64,000 nt of DNA. It comes from Chryseobacterium sp. T16E-39 (GTDB lineage Bacteria > Bacteroidota > Bacteroidia > Flavobacteriales > Weeksellaceae). Each line of letters starts with the position of its first letter. Position 1 is the stretch's first letter. This document shows positions 45,720-53,872 of the stretch, one piece after another. The notes under the pieces were generated by a model. That model did no database searches, was not told the DNA's origin, and saw only the letters and a list, made by a program, of their open reading frames with translations. The position numbers were made by a program, and so were the translations under genes. Location of the stretch: assembly GCF_002216065.1 (NCBI RefSeq), contig NZ_CP022282.1:248001-312000 (forward strand). The letters run 5' to 3'.

Positions 45720-46112
45720 GACATTCGTTTTTTTGTTGACAGTATTTCTTTGTAATGTGTATGTCTATTTTACTTACAATTACTGATCAAATGTAATACA
45801 GAAATTCAACAGAAAAAATGATTTGTAATGCCTGTTTCCTATGTCTGATGCCAGTTTATAAACTGATCCTCTGTATCAAAATCTCAGAGTGGCATAGGCA
45901 TATGCTGTAGTTTTTTTCATAAAAGTGATTATAAGTTAGATTTAAATATTGTGCTCAAAAAGACAAATAATGCTTATTCATCACATCAAATGTTATTTTG
46001 TGTAAATAAGAACAGTGATGATGGCATTTTAGTTCTGTAGTTTACAAAACAGTTGGATATTCCATAAAAAATAATGTAATTTTATAAAAGGTTATAATAA
46101 AATGAAGATAAC
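45720..46112 (+). other. Divergent intergenic region between MauE-like and TPR/AraC genes
   Basis: 393 bases without a gene. It contains a compact set of inverted repeats: ATGCCA (45848-45853) with TGGCAT (45890-45895), a self-complementary AGTTTATAAACT (45853-45864) and CTCTG/CAGAG (45869-45873, 45885-45889). CCTATG (45838-45843) can also pair with CATAGG (45893-45898). Such packing suggests regulator-binding sites or an RNA element for one of the divergent transcripts. Confidence 0.45.
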
Positions 46113-47789
46113 GTGCAGATGTTCAGGTTGTTTATATTGCTATTGGTTTCCACTGCGGAATTATGGGTTGCGCAGAGCACAGACAATGTGGCCTATCATC
46201 AGATTAGAAAAAAGTATGATCGCCAGAAGGTTAATGATACTACAGCACTTTCTTACGTTGATCTTTTAATTGCCCTCGCAAAAAAAGAAAAAAATTATTC
46301 TGAATTAACTTATGCATACCAAGATGCCCTGAATTTTGAGCCATCAGGATACCACAAAAAGCTGTATGCAGACAGTGCAATAACTTCCGCCCAGCATAGT
46401 TGCAATAACGATTTTATTGCCTCTGCTTATCTTGGAAGGGGAATTGTGTCTTACTATAATTTTAAAGATTACCAACCTGCATTGGATGATTATCTTAAAG
46501 CGTTATCCTACGCCAGACGTAGCACTAGCCCATACGTAAAGTATAAGGTATTATATCATCTGGGTGTAATGAAAAGTTATCTGGGATATTATGATGAGGC
46601 AGTTAGTCAATTTAAGGACTGTTCTGCTTTCTTTAAACAGGAGATTTTGAAAAATAATTCACCAGATATCCTGTACAATATGCGCAAAGGCTATTATAAT
46701 AGTTTACATCAGCTTATCTATAGCTACCAGCAAATGGGAGATGATGATAGCGCCGACCGCTTAATTGAAATTGGCAACAAGGAAATACCCCAAAATTTAG
46801 ATTTTGTCCAATTAAGGAGCTATTTTCTTAAATCTAAAGGCATTTCTGAATTTCGTAAAGGAAATTACGAGCAAAGTATTGCTGATTTTAATCGTGCACT
46901 TCCGGAACTACTCAAAGTAAATGACTTTGCCTGGGTATCAGTGATCTACTTTTATCTAGGAAAGAATAAATTGGCTCGGCACCAGCAGCAAGAATCTTTT
47001 AGTTTTTTTAGAAAAGTAGATTCCATTTATCAGAAACACTTTTTTTTCTTTCCTGAGCTTACGGAAAACTATAAAATTTTACTGAAGAATGCCCGTAAAA
47101 AATCAAATATAGACGAGACATTATCTTTTGCTGATACCCTCCACGAAATTGAAAAAATAAACATAGAAGACAGACATTACCTTTCTACGAGGTTTGAATT
47201 GGAAGAGATAAATATTGAATATTCCAGTACTGCCCAACGTTACAGGAGCATCCTCGCTGGTGTTGTAGCTGTATCTATGCTCTTATTTGTGTTCATAGTC
47301 AACACTTATCTGGAAAAGAAACCCGAGAAAACATACGATGTGGTCTTAGCGGGTGTGGGTATTGATATTGAGGAATTAGAAACGGATGTCTCGCCACCAA
47401 AATGGACGTTGAGTGCAGAGATTCGCAACAGAATTCGGAAAAATCTACAAAAATTTGAAGACGAAAAAGAGTTTTTGAAACCGAACCTGAGTTTGAAAAA
47501 AATTGCAATAAGAGTAGGGACAAATCCTAATTATCTATCTTCCTACATTAACACAGAGAAAGGAATGCATTTTAACCGCTACCTAAGTGACTTGCGCATC
47601 AAGTATATTGCCGAATTGCTTGCAGAAGATCCTATAACAGCTCATCAGAAAACCGAAGTTCTTGCCAAATTATGTGGAATTGCCTCCCGCTCCAACTTTC
47701 TAAAACTGTTTTTAGAGATCTATGGAATGTCGCTGCAAGAGTATCAGCATCAGTGCAGAGAGAAGTTTGCTGCTAATGACAGATTTTAG
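46113..47789 (+). CDS. Membrane-anchored TPR sensor with AraC-type DNA-binding domain
   Basis: 558 residues. A signal/anchor sequence at the N-terminus (FRLFILLLVSTAELWVAQS) is followed by several TPR-like repeats to about residue 350 (for example YLGRGIVSYYNFKDYQPAL and GKNKLARHQQQESF). A single transmembrane helix follows near 377-398 (AGVVAVSMLLFVFIVNTYL), and a C-terminal AraC-type helix-turn-helix lies at about 430-550 (SLKKIAIRVGTNPNYLSSY). The TPR part would be periplasmic and the DNA-binding part cytoplasmic. This layout is common in Bacteroidota next to exported-protein and SusCD loci, so it probably controls the neighbouring genes. Confidence 0.88.
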   Translation: MQMFRLFILLLVSTAELWVAQSTDNVAYHQIRKKYDRQKVNDTTALSYVDLLIALAKKEKNYSELTYAYQDALNFEPSGYHKKLYADSAITSAQHSCNNDFIASAYLGRGIVSYYNFKDYQPALDDYLKALSYARRSTSPYVKYKVLYHLGVMKSYLGYYDEAVSQFKDCSAFFKQEILKNNSPDILYNMRKGYYNSLHQLIYSYQQMGDDDSADRLIEIGNKEIPQNLDFVQLRSYFLKSKGISEFRKGNYEQSIADFNRALPELLKVNDFAWVSVIYFYLGKNKLARHQQQESFSFFRKVDSIYQKHFFFFPELTENYKILLKNARKKSNIDETLSFADTLHEIEKINIEDRHYLSTRFELEEINIEYSSTAQRYRSILAGVVAVSMLLFVFIVNTYLEKKPEKTYDVVLAGVGIDIEELETDVSPPKWTLSAEIRNRIRKNLQKFEDEKEFLKPNLSLKKIAIRVGTNPNYLSSYINTEKGMHFNRYLSDLRIKYIAELLAEDPITAHQKTEVLAKLCGIASRSNFLKLFLEIYGMSLQEYQHQCREKFAANDRF

Positions 47790-47953
47790 GATGGATGTCT
47801 AAAATACTCTTCAAATCGTAAAGTTTTCTTGTATCTACATTTTAGACATTGCCTAAATCAATTTCATAGATTTTATCTGATTCAAGAGATTGAATGAAAT
47901 TGAAGCGAAGTGATTATTATGTAAATTTGATAGCTAATCTTTAATTATAGAAT

Positions 47954-48493
47954 ATGCTAAGAAGCCTAGGTGTTTTTTCAGATTTTGAACTGCAATTATT
48001 TAATCAAAATACTAAAACTAAAACCGTTGAAAAAAATGAAGTCCTTCTTTCTGAAGGAGAAATTTCAAAATCGATTTTCTTTATCAAAACCGGAGCTCTT
48101 TTTCAACTTCAAAAAATTGATGATGAAGAAAAAATTATTGATTTGAATATTCAAGATGATTGGGTTTTCAATTTTGATAGTTTGACGAATCAAATTCCTT
48201 CCAATATAATTATAAAGTCATTTGCTAAATCAGAAGTTGTAGAATTAAAACTAGAAAACTTACACAAACTGATTTCGATTTCACAAAATTTCTTACAACT
48301 CAACAAGATTTTCAATTCGTTGTCTACCAAAATTCATATTTATGATAGCAATTTGAATCCGACTGAAAAATATGATTACCTTCTAAAAAATAAACCTCAA
48401 ATCATTAAAATTTTTCCATTGAATATGATTGCTTCTTATTTAAAAATTCGCCAAGAAACTTTAAGCCGAGTAAGAGCAAATGTGATTTTTTGA
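47954..48493 (+). CDS. Crp/Fnr-family regulator
   Basis: 179 residues: a beta-roll sensor domain (EKNEVLLSEGEISKSIFFIK) and a short C-terminal helix-turn-helix (FPLNMIASYLKIRQETLSRV). The roll lacks the conserved residues for cAMP. It is much more AT-rich and lysine/asparagine-rich than the Crp-like protein at 13901, so it probably came with the island. It is followed by a VOC protein and a P-loop protein in the same direction. Confidence 0.8.
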   Translation: MLRSLGVFSDFELQLFNQNTKTKTVEKNEVLLSEGEISKSIFFIKTGALFQLQKIDDEEKIIDLNIQDDWVFNFDSLTNQIPSNIIIKSFAKSEVVELKLENLHKLISISQNFLQLNKIFNSLSTKIHIYDSNLNPTEKYDYLLKNKPQIIKIFPLNMIASYLKIRQETLSRVRANVIF

Positions 48494-48544
48494 TTTCAAT
48501 CAAGTGTTGTTTCAAACTTAATTATAGAAATTTGAAAGAAAAAA

Positions 48545-48898
48545 ATGATTACTGATATTATTGCAAAATTGCCAATGAGGCAAAAAGAACTTACTCTAAA
48601 TTTTTATAAAAAACTAGGTTTTAACGTTTTCGGAAATGAGTTTGATAATTACTTAATACTACAAAGAGATAAACTGCAATTGCACTTTTTTGAATTTAAA
48701 AATCTTATTCCAGACGAAAATTACGGACAGATTTATATCCGTACAACATCCATTGAGGATTTGTTTAACAAATTCATTGAAAATAAAGTTCCAATACATC
48801 CAAATGGACATTTAGCTGAAAAACCTTGGGGACAAAAAGAATTTTCTATCCTTGACCCCGATAGCAATCTGATAACTTTTGGAGAAACATTGAATTAA
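48545..48898 (+). CDS. VOC-family protein, bleomycin-resistance-like
   Basis: A 117-residue vicinal-oxygen-chelate fold protein. The pattern ELTLNFYKKLGFNVFGNE at the start, QIYIRTTSIEDLFNKF in the middle and KPWGQKEFSILDPDSNLITF at the end matches bleomycin-binding resistance proteins, which bind the drug as dimers without chemistry. A glyoxalase-like role is the alternative; the metal ligands of active glyoxalases are not clear. It stands between a Crp-like and a P-loop gene. Confidence 0.8.
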   Translation: MITDIIAKLPMRQKELTLNFYKKLGFNVFGNEFDNYLILQRDKLQLHFFEFKNLIPDENYGQIYIRTTSIEDLFNKFIENKVPIHPNGHLAEKPWGQKEFSILDPDSNLITFGETLN

Positions 48899-48918
48899 AA
48901 AGTTCTAGAACATTAATT

Positions 48919-49440
48919 ATGCGAATAGCTTTTACAGGTTCACATAGAGTTGGAAAAACAACTTTGGCAGAAGAGATTGCTGAAAGTTTACCTGATTATG
49001 AATTTATAAATGAGCCTTACTTACAACTTGAGGAAGAAGGATGTTTGTTTTCAGAAATACCGACGTTGGAAGATTATATGAAGCAATTCAATTTTTCGGT
49101 AGAACAGCTACAAAATAGTGATGACAATGTAATTTTTGACCGTTGTCCATTAGACCTATTGGCATACATTTATGCAATTAGCAAAAGGAAAAATATATCA
49201 ACTCTTTACGAAGAAATGACCTCGACAATTGCTGAAATTGACCTCTTGATTTTTGTTCCTATAGAAAAAGTCGATTTAATAGGTTGTCAAGAATCAGATT
49301 TGCCCAATCTAAGACACGAAGTAAATGATATTTTAGAAGACTGGATTGGAGATTTTAGTAATGAAATTCTTGAAGTAAGCGGAACTTTAGACAACAGGAA
49401 AAAGCAAGTATTGGATAAGATGCTTGATATGGAAAAATAA
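48919..49440 (+). CDS. P-loop ATPase/kinase-like protein
   Basis: A 173-residue protein with Walker A FTGSHRVGKTTLAEEIAE at the N-terminus and an Asp-Arg pair in VIFDRCPLDLLAYIYA, the pattern of nucleoside or NadR-like kinases (AAA_28-type). The substrate is unknown. It begins 20 bases after the VOC gene. The three-gene group at 47954-49440 has no clear link to the defence genes. Confidence 0.72.
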   Translation: MRIAFTGSHRVGKTTLAEEIAESLPDYEFINEPYLQLEEEGCLFSEIPTLEDYMKQFNFSVEQLQNSDDNVIFDRCPLDLLAYIYAISKRKNISTLYEEMTSTIAEIDLLIFVPIEKVDLIGCQESDLPNLRHEVNDILEDWIGDFSNEILEVSGTLDNRKKQVLDKMLDMEK

Positions 49441-49510
49441 AAGCTAACCAGCGAGATGCTATTAATCTGATATTTAACCTGTATCTATTTTCAAATTATT
49501 GCCAAATATT

Positions 49511-49630
49511 GAGTGTACAAAATTTGTACACTCAAATTAAAAACCTGTATAAATTTTATACAGTCAAATTACAAACCTGTGTAAAATAGATACAGGTTAA
49601 TCTTAAACCTGCGTAAAAAAGATGCAGGTT
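49511..49630 (+). repeat. Four palindromes with centres spaced exactly 32 bp
   Basis: Palindromes occupy 49511-49533 (11-bp perfect arms), 49545-49563 (8-bp arms), 49574-49598 and 49606-49630 (9-bp arms with one G-T pair each). Their centres are 49522, 49554, 49586 and 49618, so the period is exactly 32 bp, about three helical turns. The last three share AACCTG at the left arm; the first is different in sequence (GAGTGTACAAA) but keeps the phase. They precede two small DNA-binding protein genes and are good candidates for iteron-like or transfer-origin sites. Confidence 0.75.
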
Positions 49631-49868
49631 ACGAATCTCTCCTTTTCATTCTTTTTTATTTCTAAAGCAGAAATTTGAAAAAATACTAATAATCAATATT
49701 TTAAGTATTTATTTCAGAGCTCTGAAAAATCTGAGTTTTAGTACAGCAAGATGTGTCTTTGTATATACAAACTTTTCAAGTTTTACATCCAAAGACTCTC
49801 TTGCCTTTTTTGCAAAAAGGGGAAAAAACTGCGGAACTTGTTTTTTTGTTTTCCTTGAAATCAGGTTT

Positions 49869-49929
49869 AAGATTCCAGATTAATCCAGTTTATTCTTTTT
49901 TAATCTCCAAAGATTCCAGAATCATCCAG
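49869..49929 (+). repeat. 20-bp direct repeat before the small HTH gene
   Basis: The 20-base unit at 49869-49888, beginning AAGATTCCAGA and ending ATCCAG, recurs at 49910-49929 with 18 of 20 bases identical, 41 bases apart. It lies about 105 bases before the HTH gene, in an otherwise gene-free stretch (49441-50034). It may be a binding site for one of the two following small proteins. Confidence 0.55.
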
Positions 49930-50034
49930 ATTCTTCTTATGTAGCCCAGCCACGATCAACACTATTGTTTTCAAGATTTTGATGCTCCAACTTTGCAGAA
50001 GAATTTTTAATCAAAAAGTAAAAAAGAAATAACT

Positions 50035-50295
50035 ATGATAGTAAATCTCATCACAAAGGAAGACCTTAAGGAATTTAAAACCGAGTTATTGGAAGACCTT
50101 AAGAATTTATTCAATATCAAAGTTTCTGAGCAGAAATTATGGTTACGTTCATCAGAGGTTAAAGAACTTTTAAAAATCTCTTCCGGAACATTGCAAAACC
50201 TTCGTATTAATGGAACTCTGTCTTATACACGTGTCGGAGGGACTTTATACTACAATTACAAAGACATCGAAAAGATGTTAAATGGCAAAGGATAA
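50035..50295 (+). CDS. Small MerR/excisionase-type helix-turn-helix protein
   Basis: An 86-residue protein. A leading helix (KEDLKEFKTELLEDLKNLF) is followed by a HTH_17-type domain with WLRSSEVKELLKISSGTLQN and the end VGGTLYYNYKDIEKML. Such proteins are very common on Bacteroidota conjugative and mobilizable elements, where they act as excisionase-like or regulatory factors. It follows the palindrome array and lies 24 bases before another element-type gene. Confidence 0.85.
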   Translation: MIVNLITKEDLKEFKTELLEDLKNLFNIKVSEQKLWLRSSEVKELLKISSGTLQNLRINGTLSYTRVGGTLYYNYKDIEKMLNGKG

Positions 50296-50319
50296 TCATT
50301 AGTTCCGAAACAACCGAAA

Positions 50320-50646
50320 ATGAATTATATAAAACATCTCACAGGTTTCTACGAAAAGGTGGCTCAGGACAAAACGCTTAATCCTACGCACATCAGTCTC
50401 TACTTAGCATTATTCCAATTCTGGAATTTCAACCGTTTTCGAAATCCGGTCAGTATTTCTCGAGATGAAGTGATGCGAATCAGTAAAATCCATTCAAAAG
50501 CCACCTATCATAAATGCCTGAAGAATTTGCATTCTTCGGGCTATATTGATTATCAGCCGTCTTATAATCCATTTGTAGGAAGTCAAGTTTTTATGTTGGA
50601 TTTTGCTGGGGAGCTGAGATGTATTCCTAAGCAGAAAAAAACGTAA
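50320..50646 (+). CDS. Winged-helix protein of mobilizable elements
   Basis: A 108-residue protein resembling the N-terminal winged helix of Bacteroidota element replication or regulatory proteins: HISLYLALFQFWNFNRF, ISRDEVMRISKIHSKATYHK and LHSSGYIDYQPSYNPFVGSQ. Its usual partners (primase, relaxase) are absent here, so it looks like the remaining part of an element. The function is inferred from its typical context. Confidence 0.75.
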   Translation: MNYIKHLTGFYEKVAQDKTLNPTHISLYLALFQFWNFNRFRNPVSISRDEVMRISKIHSKATYHKCLKNLHSSGYIDYQPSYNPFVGSQVFMLDFAGELRCIPKQKKT

Positions 50647-50671
50647 TAGTAAATTGCAATGGGCGGAAAAT

Positions 50672-50707
50672 AAATATTCTTAATAATTTAAAATATTCTT
50701 AATAATT
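50672..50707 (+). repeat. Perfect 17-bp tandem repeat upstream of the ATPase-HNH operon
   Basis: AAATATTCTTAATAATT occurs at 50672-50688 and again at 50691-50707, a period of 19 bases. It lies between the winged-helix gene and the terminator-like hairpin and may belong to the operon promoter region. Confidence 0.6.
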
Positions 50708-50765
50708 ATTTTAATCAAATCATAATTTTAATAAATTTATAAAGTTTTAAGCTTGTTTTATTAGG

Positions 50766-50789
50766 AAATACGGAAAACCGTATTTTTTT
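50766..50789 (+). terminator. Intrinsic terminator 27 bases before the ATPase-HNH operon
   Basis: A perfect 8-bp stem (AAATACGG / CCGTATTT) with loop AAAA and a run of seven T residues. It may end the winged-helix gene transcript. Because no promoter-like sequence is seen between it and the start codon at 50817, it could also act as an attenuator in the leader of the defence operon. Confidence 0.8.
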
Positions 50790-50816
50790 ATAAACATAAA
50801 TTTTTAAATTTATTAA

Positions 50817-52943
50817 ATGATATTATCATCAGTATATATTATTGACCATTTCTTATTTGAAGACGCTCAAGTTTTAAATTTTGGTGGACATAACTTTTAT
50901 TCATTTTCAATAAATAAAGATTTGAAAAAAATATATGTTACAGTCACTCAAAATCAATCTTATATTCATGAATTTTGGAATAAAAATATTCAGAATATTT
51001 CTGCAATAGTTGGGTCTAATGGAACAGGTAAAACAAATATCCTGAAAGCTATAAATAAGTCTTATAAGGATAAAACAAAGAGCATTTTTATTTACGAAGA
51101 AGTTTTCGAAAATAACGACATAAAACTTGTTATACATAATAGAACGGCAGATTTTGATTATGATAACAAGAAATTGGAAGGCTCTGAATATGAAATTATT
51201 TTAACTAACGTTGAAAACTATGATCTCTATAAAGCAGAATCTGTAATACCATTATATTATTCTGCCATTTACAACACGTCAATTCCAGATTTCTATTCAT
51301 TGTTGCCACTAGAATCAGGAAGTATTAGCAAAAATCTTTCTAATATATATTCTGACACTATTTTAAAGCAAGTTGCTTTCTTAAATAATCCAGTTAGTAA
51401 ATTAATTAAACAATCTTTTCCAGATTTTCCTGTCTATAATTTGTTTAAAATCAGTTTGAAAAATTTAAGTAAAAGAGATTTTACTCAAGTTTATAGTGAT
51501 TCTAATATAGGAAACCCTGAAAAAATAGAAACACTTAAAATACATATCGAAAGTGATTTAAAGGAACAAAAATTTAGAAATCCAGAAAGTTTATTAAGGC
51601 GCTATTTGTCAATAATTGGTGATGATAATTTATTTGATACTTTACAACAGATTTGGAATTTACCTCAATATAAAAATGAATTAACTGAGAAATCTCATAT
51701 TGTTCATGATTCATCAACCTTTATCAAAAATTTTGAGATAATAATTTTATCTTTTTTAACGTTAAATGACACCTTTATTATCACCGGAAGCAATGGAAGA
51801 TTTGATTTTAATAAAATATTAGAGTCTTCAAATTTTGAAGAGTTTCTAGATAATTTTTTGAAAAAATACATAATCAGCCAAGATAAAATTTTTGAGAGTA
51901 ATGAAAGCGATATTAAGCTTGAGAACTCGAATGAATTGATTAAAATTATTTCTTCAGCGTATGAAAGAATCACCCAAGTTAATGGTATTAATACATCGAT
52001 GTTAAGAGATAAAATGCTTAGAGATATTGAAGGTTTACATAATATATTAGATTTCTATAAATTAATAAACGAACTAGAAACTGATGAGGAATCAACAAGT
52101 CTTGTTTTTTTTATTGATAACGGTGATATAGTAGAACGTTCAGAATTATTTTTTGACTTATATTCTAAAATTGTTAATTATTTCAGTAATATTCCCGGTA
52201 TAAATCCGGATTTTTTGGATGTTAGAACTGATATTAATCTTTCATATGGAGAAACGTGCTTACTAAATCTATATTCTACGATATTTAATTTTACAGTAAG
52301 TAATGATCATACTAGGAAAAGAGAAAATTATCTTGTAATATTAGATGAAGCAGATTTAGGCTATCATCCTATGTGGAAAAGAAAATTTGTAGACACTTTA
52401 AACAATACTCTACCAATAATTTTTGAAGAATTAACCCCAATGATTTTCGAAGGTAATTCTTGGTTTCCAAATCCACTTTATTCAATTCCTAATATTCAAA
52501 TAATATTTACTACTCACGATCCATTATCATTATCAGATATACCGAATAATAATGTTATCTACCTCAAGAGAAATAATGGTTTTACAAAGGTTCTTGAATT
52601 TGATGATATCCAACGTCCAACCAAAACTTTTGGAGCCAACATTAGTGATTTGATTGCTGATTCTTTTTTTGTTACGGACGGTTTAATAGGAGATTTTGTT
52701 AAAGAGAAGATTGAAGATACAATTGAGTGGATTAATGTAAATGTAATCTTGGAAAATAGACAGACAGAAACGTTTGATCAAGAACTGATTTATCATAAAA
52801 AATTAATTTCAATTATTGATGAACCTATTATAAAACTTAAACTTTCAGAAATGATTTCCGAATTAGAAGATAGCGTTGTTTTTCAAAAAGAGATTATTGC
52901 GAAAGAAATAGAATCGTTGCAACAAAAATATGATAGATTATGA
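50817..52943 (+). CDS. ABC/RecF-like ATPase of a Septu-like triad, first copy
   Basis: A 708-residue ATPase of the AAA/OLD-RecF-like group. Walker A is VGSNGTGKT (about 65-73), the signature is LSYGETCLL, Walker B is VILDEADLGYHP and the histidine loop is IFTTHDPLSLSDIP. Long helical segments lie between them. Its end (KTFGANISDLIADSFFVTDG and IDEPIIKLKLSEM) is closely matched by the second ATPase at 53862. It overlaps the HNH gene by 4 bases. PtuA of Septu pairs with an HNH nuclease in the same way, so this is likely the nucleotide-dependent sensor/regulator of the nuclease. Confidence 0.88.
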   Translation: MILSSVYIIDHFLFEDAQVLNFGGHNFYSFSINKDLKKIYVTVTQNQSYIHEFWNKNIQNISAIVGSNGTGKTNILKAINKSYKDKTKSIFIYEEVFENNDIKLVIHNRTADFDYDNKKLEGSEYEIILTNVENYDLYKAESVIPLYYSAIYNTSIPDFYSLLPLESGSISKNLSNIYSDTILKQVAFLNNPVSKLIKQSFPDFPVYNLFKISLKNLSKRDFTQVYSDSNIGNPEKIETLKIHIESDLKEQKFRNPESLLRRYLSIIGDDNLFDTLQQIWNLPQYKNELTEKSHIVHDSSTFIKNFEIIILSFLTLNDTFIITGSNGRFDFNKILESSNFEEFLDNFLKKYIISQDKIFESNESDIKLENSNELIKIISSAYERITQVNGINTSMLRDKMLRDIEGLHNILDFYKLINELETDEESTSLVFFIDNGDIVERSELFFDLYSKIVNYFSNIPGINPDFLDVRTDINLSYGETCLLNLYSTIFNFTVSNDHTRKRENYLVILDEADLGYHPMWKRKFVDTLNNTLPIIFEELTPMIFEGNSWFPNPLYSIPNIQIIFTTHDPLSLSDIPNNNVIYLKRNNGFTKVLEFDDIQRPTKTFGANISDLIADSFFVTDGLIGDFVKEKIEDTIEWINVNVILENRQTETFDQELIYHKKLISIIDEPIIKLKLSEMISELEDSVVFQKEIIAKEIESLQQKYDRL

Positions 52944-53872
52944 TGTACATAGATAAATCTTTAGATAGAATAATCAAAGCGGAACAACTACATTATTCAG
53001 GTTTAATAGATCAGTTATACGAAAGGATAGATTCGAAAATTACAGATCCGAAATCAGTCCAGTTATTTGATTTTTTCATTAATCCTTTTTTAGATATAAT
53101 TATAAACGGTTCGCCATCTGAGATTATAAAATTTTCTAAAGAGATTAATCTTATTGCAAATGAAAAATTTATTGATGATATAAAATCTGTTTTTCAATAT
53201 AAAGGTTGGTTTGATCAAAAAAAGAAAACACTTTATGATGCTTATGATTTAGCGAAAAATTTAGATATTCCTGTTTGCACTTATTGTAACAGAATGTATA
53301 CTAAAACAGTATTTGATGAAGAAGGAGAAAAAATAACACGTCCTACATTTGACCATTGGTTTGCTAAAGATGATCACCCCTTACTTGCGTTATCTTTCTA
53401 TAATCTTATTCCAAGTTGTAATATATGTAACTCATCGGTTAAAGGGAAAAAGGAATTGAGTTTAGGTGAACATTTCCATCCTTATATAGACCTAGGAAAA
53501 GAAATAAATAAACAAATTGTATTTAGCTATTATAATAAAAAGCTTAAATCTTTTGGTTTTAATGTCAGAACTCCCAAAGATTCAAAAGCAGAAAAAACAG
53601 TTAAGTTCTTTAAGCTAAAAGAAATTTACGAAACTCACGAAGATGAGATTTCAGATTTACTCAGGTTAAAAGATGTTTACTCTGATAAATATTTACAAAT
53701 GTTGAGAAAGAATATTTTAAAAGGAACTTCTATATCCGATAAAGAAATATACAGATTAGCTTTCGGCACACACATAGACGATGCACAGTTTGATAGAAGA
53801 CCTCTGAGTAAAATGAAAAAAGATATCTTAAACGAATTAGGAATATTAAAATACTTCAAAAATGAGTTTTAA
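52940..53872 (+). CDS. HNH endonuclease of the Septu-like triad (PtuB-like)
   Basis: 310 residues. The HNH core lies at about 110-180: zinc knuckle CTYC (113-116), the catalytic PTFDHWFAKDDHPLL (His139), Asn155 in SFYNLIPSC and a second knuckle CNIC (160-163), then GEHFHPY. This pattern resembles PtuB-type nucleases. The gene overlaps the first ATPase by 4 bases and the second by 11 bases, so all three are translationally coupled. Expected action: DNA or RNA cleavage when the ATPases sense infection. No reverse transcriptase is present, so a retron link is not supported. Confidence 0.88.
   Translation: MMYIDKSLDRIIKAEQLHYSGLIDQLYERIDSKITDPKSVQLFDFFINPFLDIIINGSPSEIIKFSKEINLIANEKFIDDIKSVFQYKGWFDQKKKTLYDAYDLAKNLDIPVCTYCNRMYTKTVFDEEGEKITRPTFDHWFAKDDHPLLALSFYNLIPSCNICNSSVKGKKELSLGEHFHPYIDLGKEINKQIVFSYYNKKLKSFGFNVRTPKDSKAEKTVKFFKLKEIYETHEDEISDLLRLKDVYSDKYLQMLRKNILKGTSISDKEIYRLAFGTHIDDAQFDRRPLSKMKKDILNELGILKYFKNEF

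Noticed and set aside
49511..49630. Possible short CRISPR array because of the 32-bp period.
   Set aside because: The repeated units are palindromes with differing sequence, there are no distinct spacers between identical repeats, and no cas gene is near.
49629..49642. Possible copy of the tRNA-Ser 3' end (CGAATCTCTCC) as the right attachment site.
   Set aside because: Only about 11 bases match and the tRNA sequence has extra bases inside the match. Too short to support an attachment site.
49753..49944. 63-codon open frame in the gap before the small HTH gene.
   Set aside because: Composition is like the AT-rich flanks, no domain or start signal is seen, and it spans the direct repeat.
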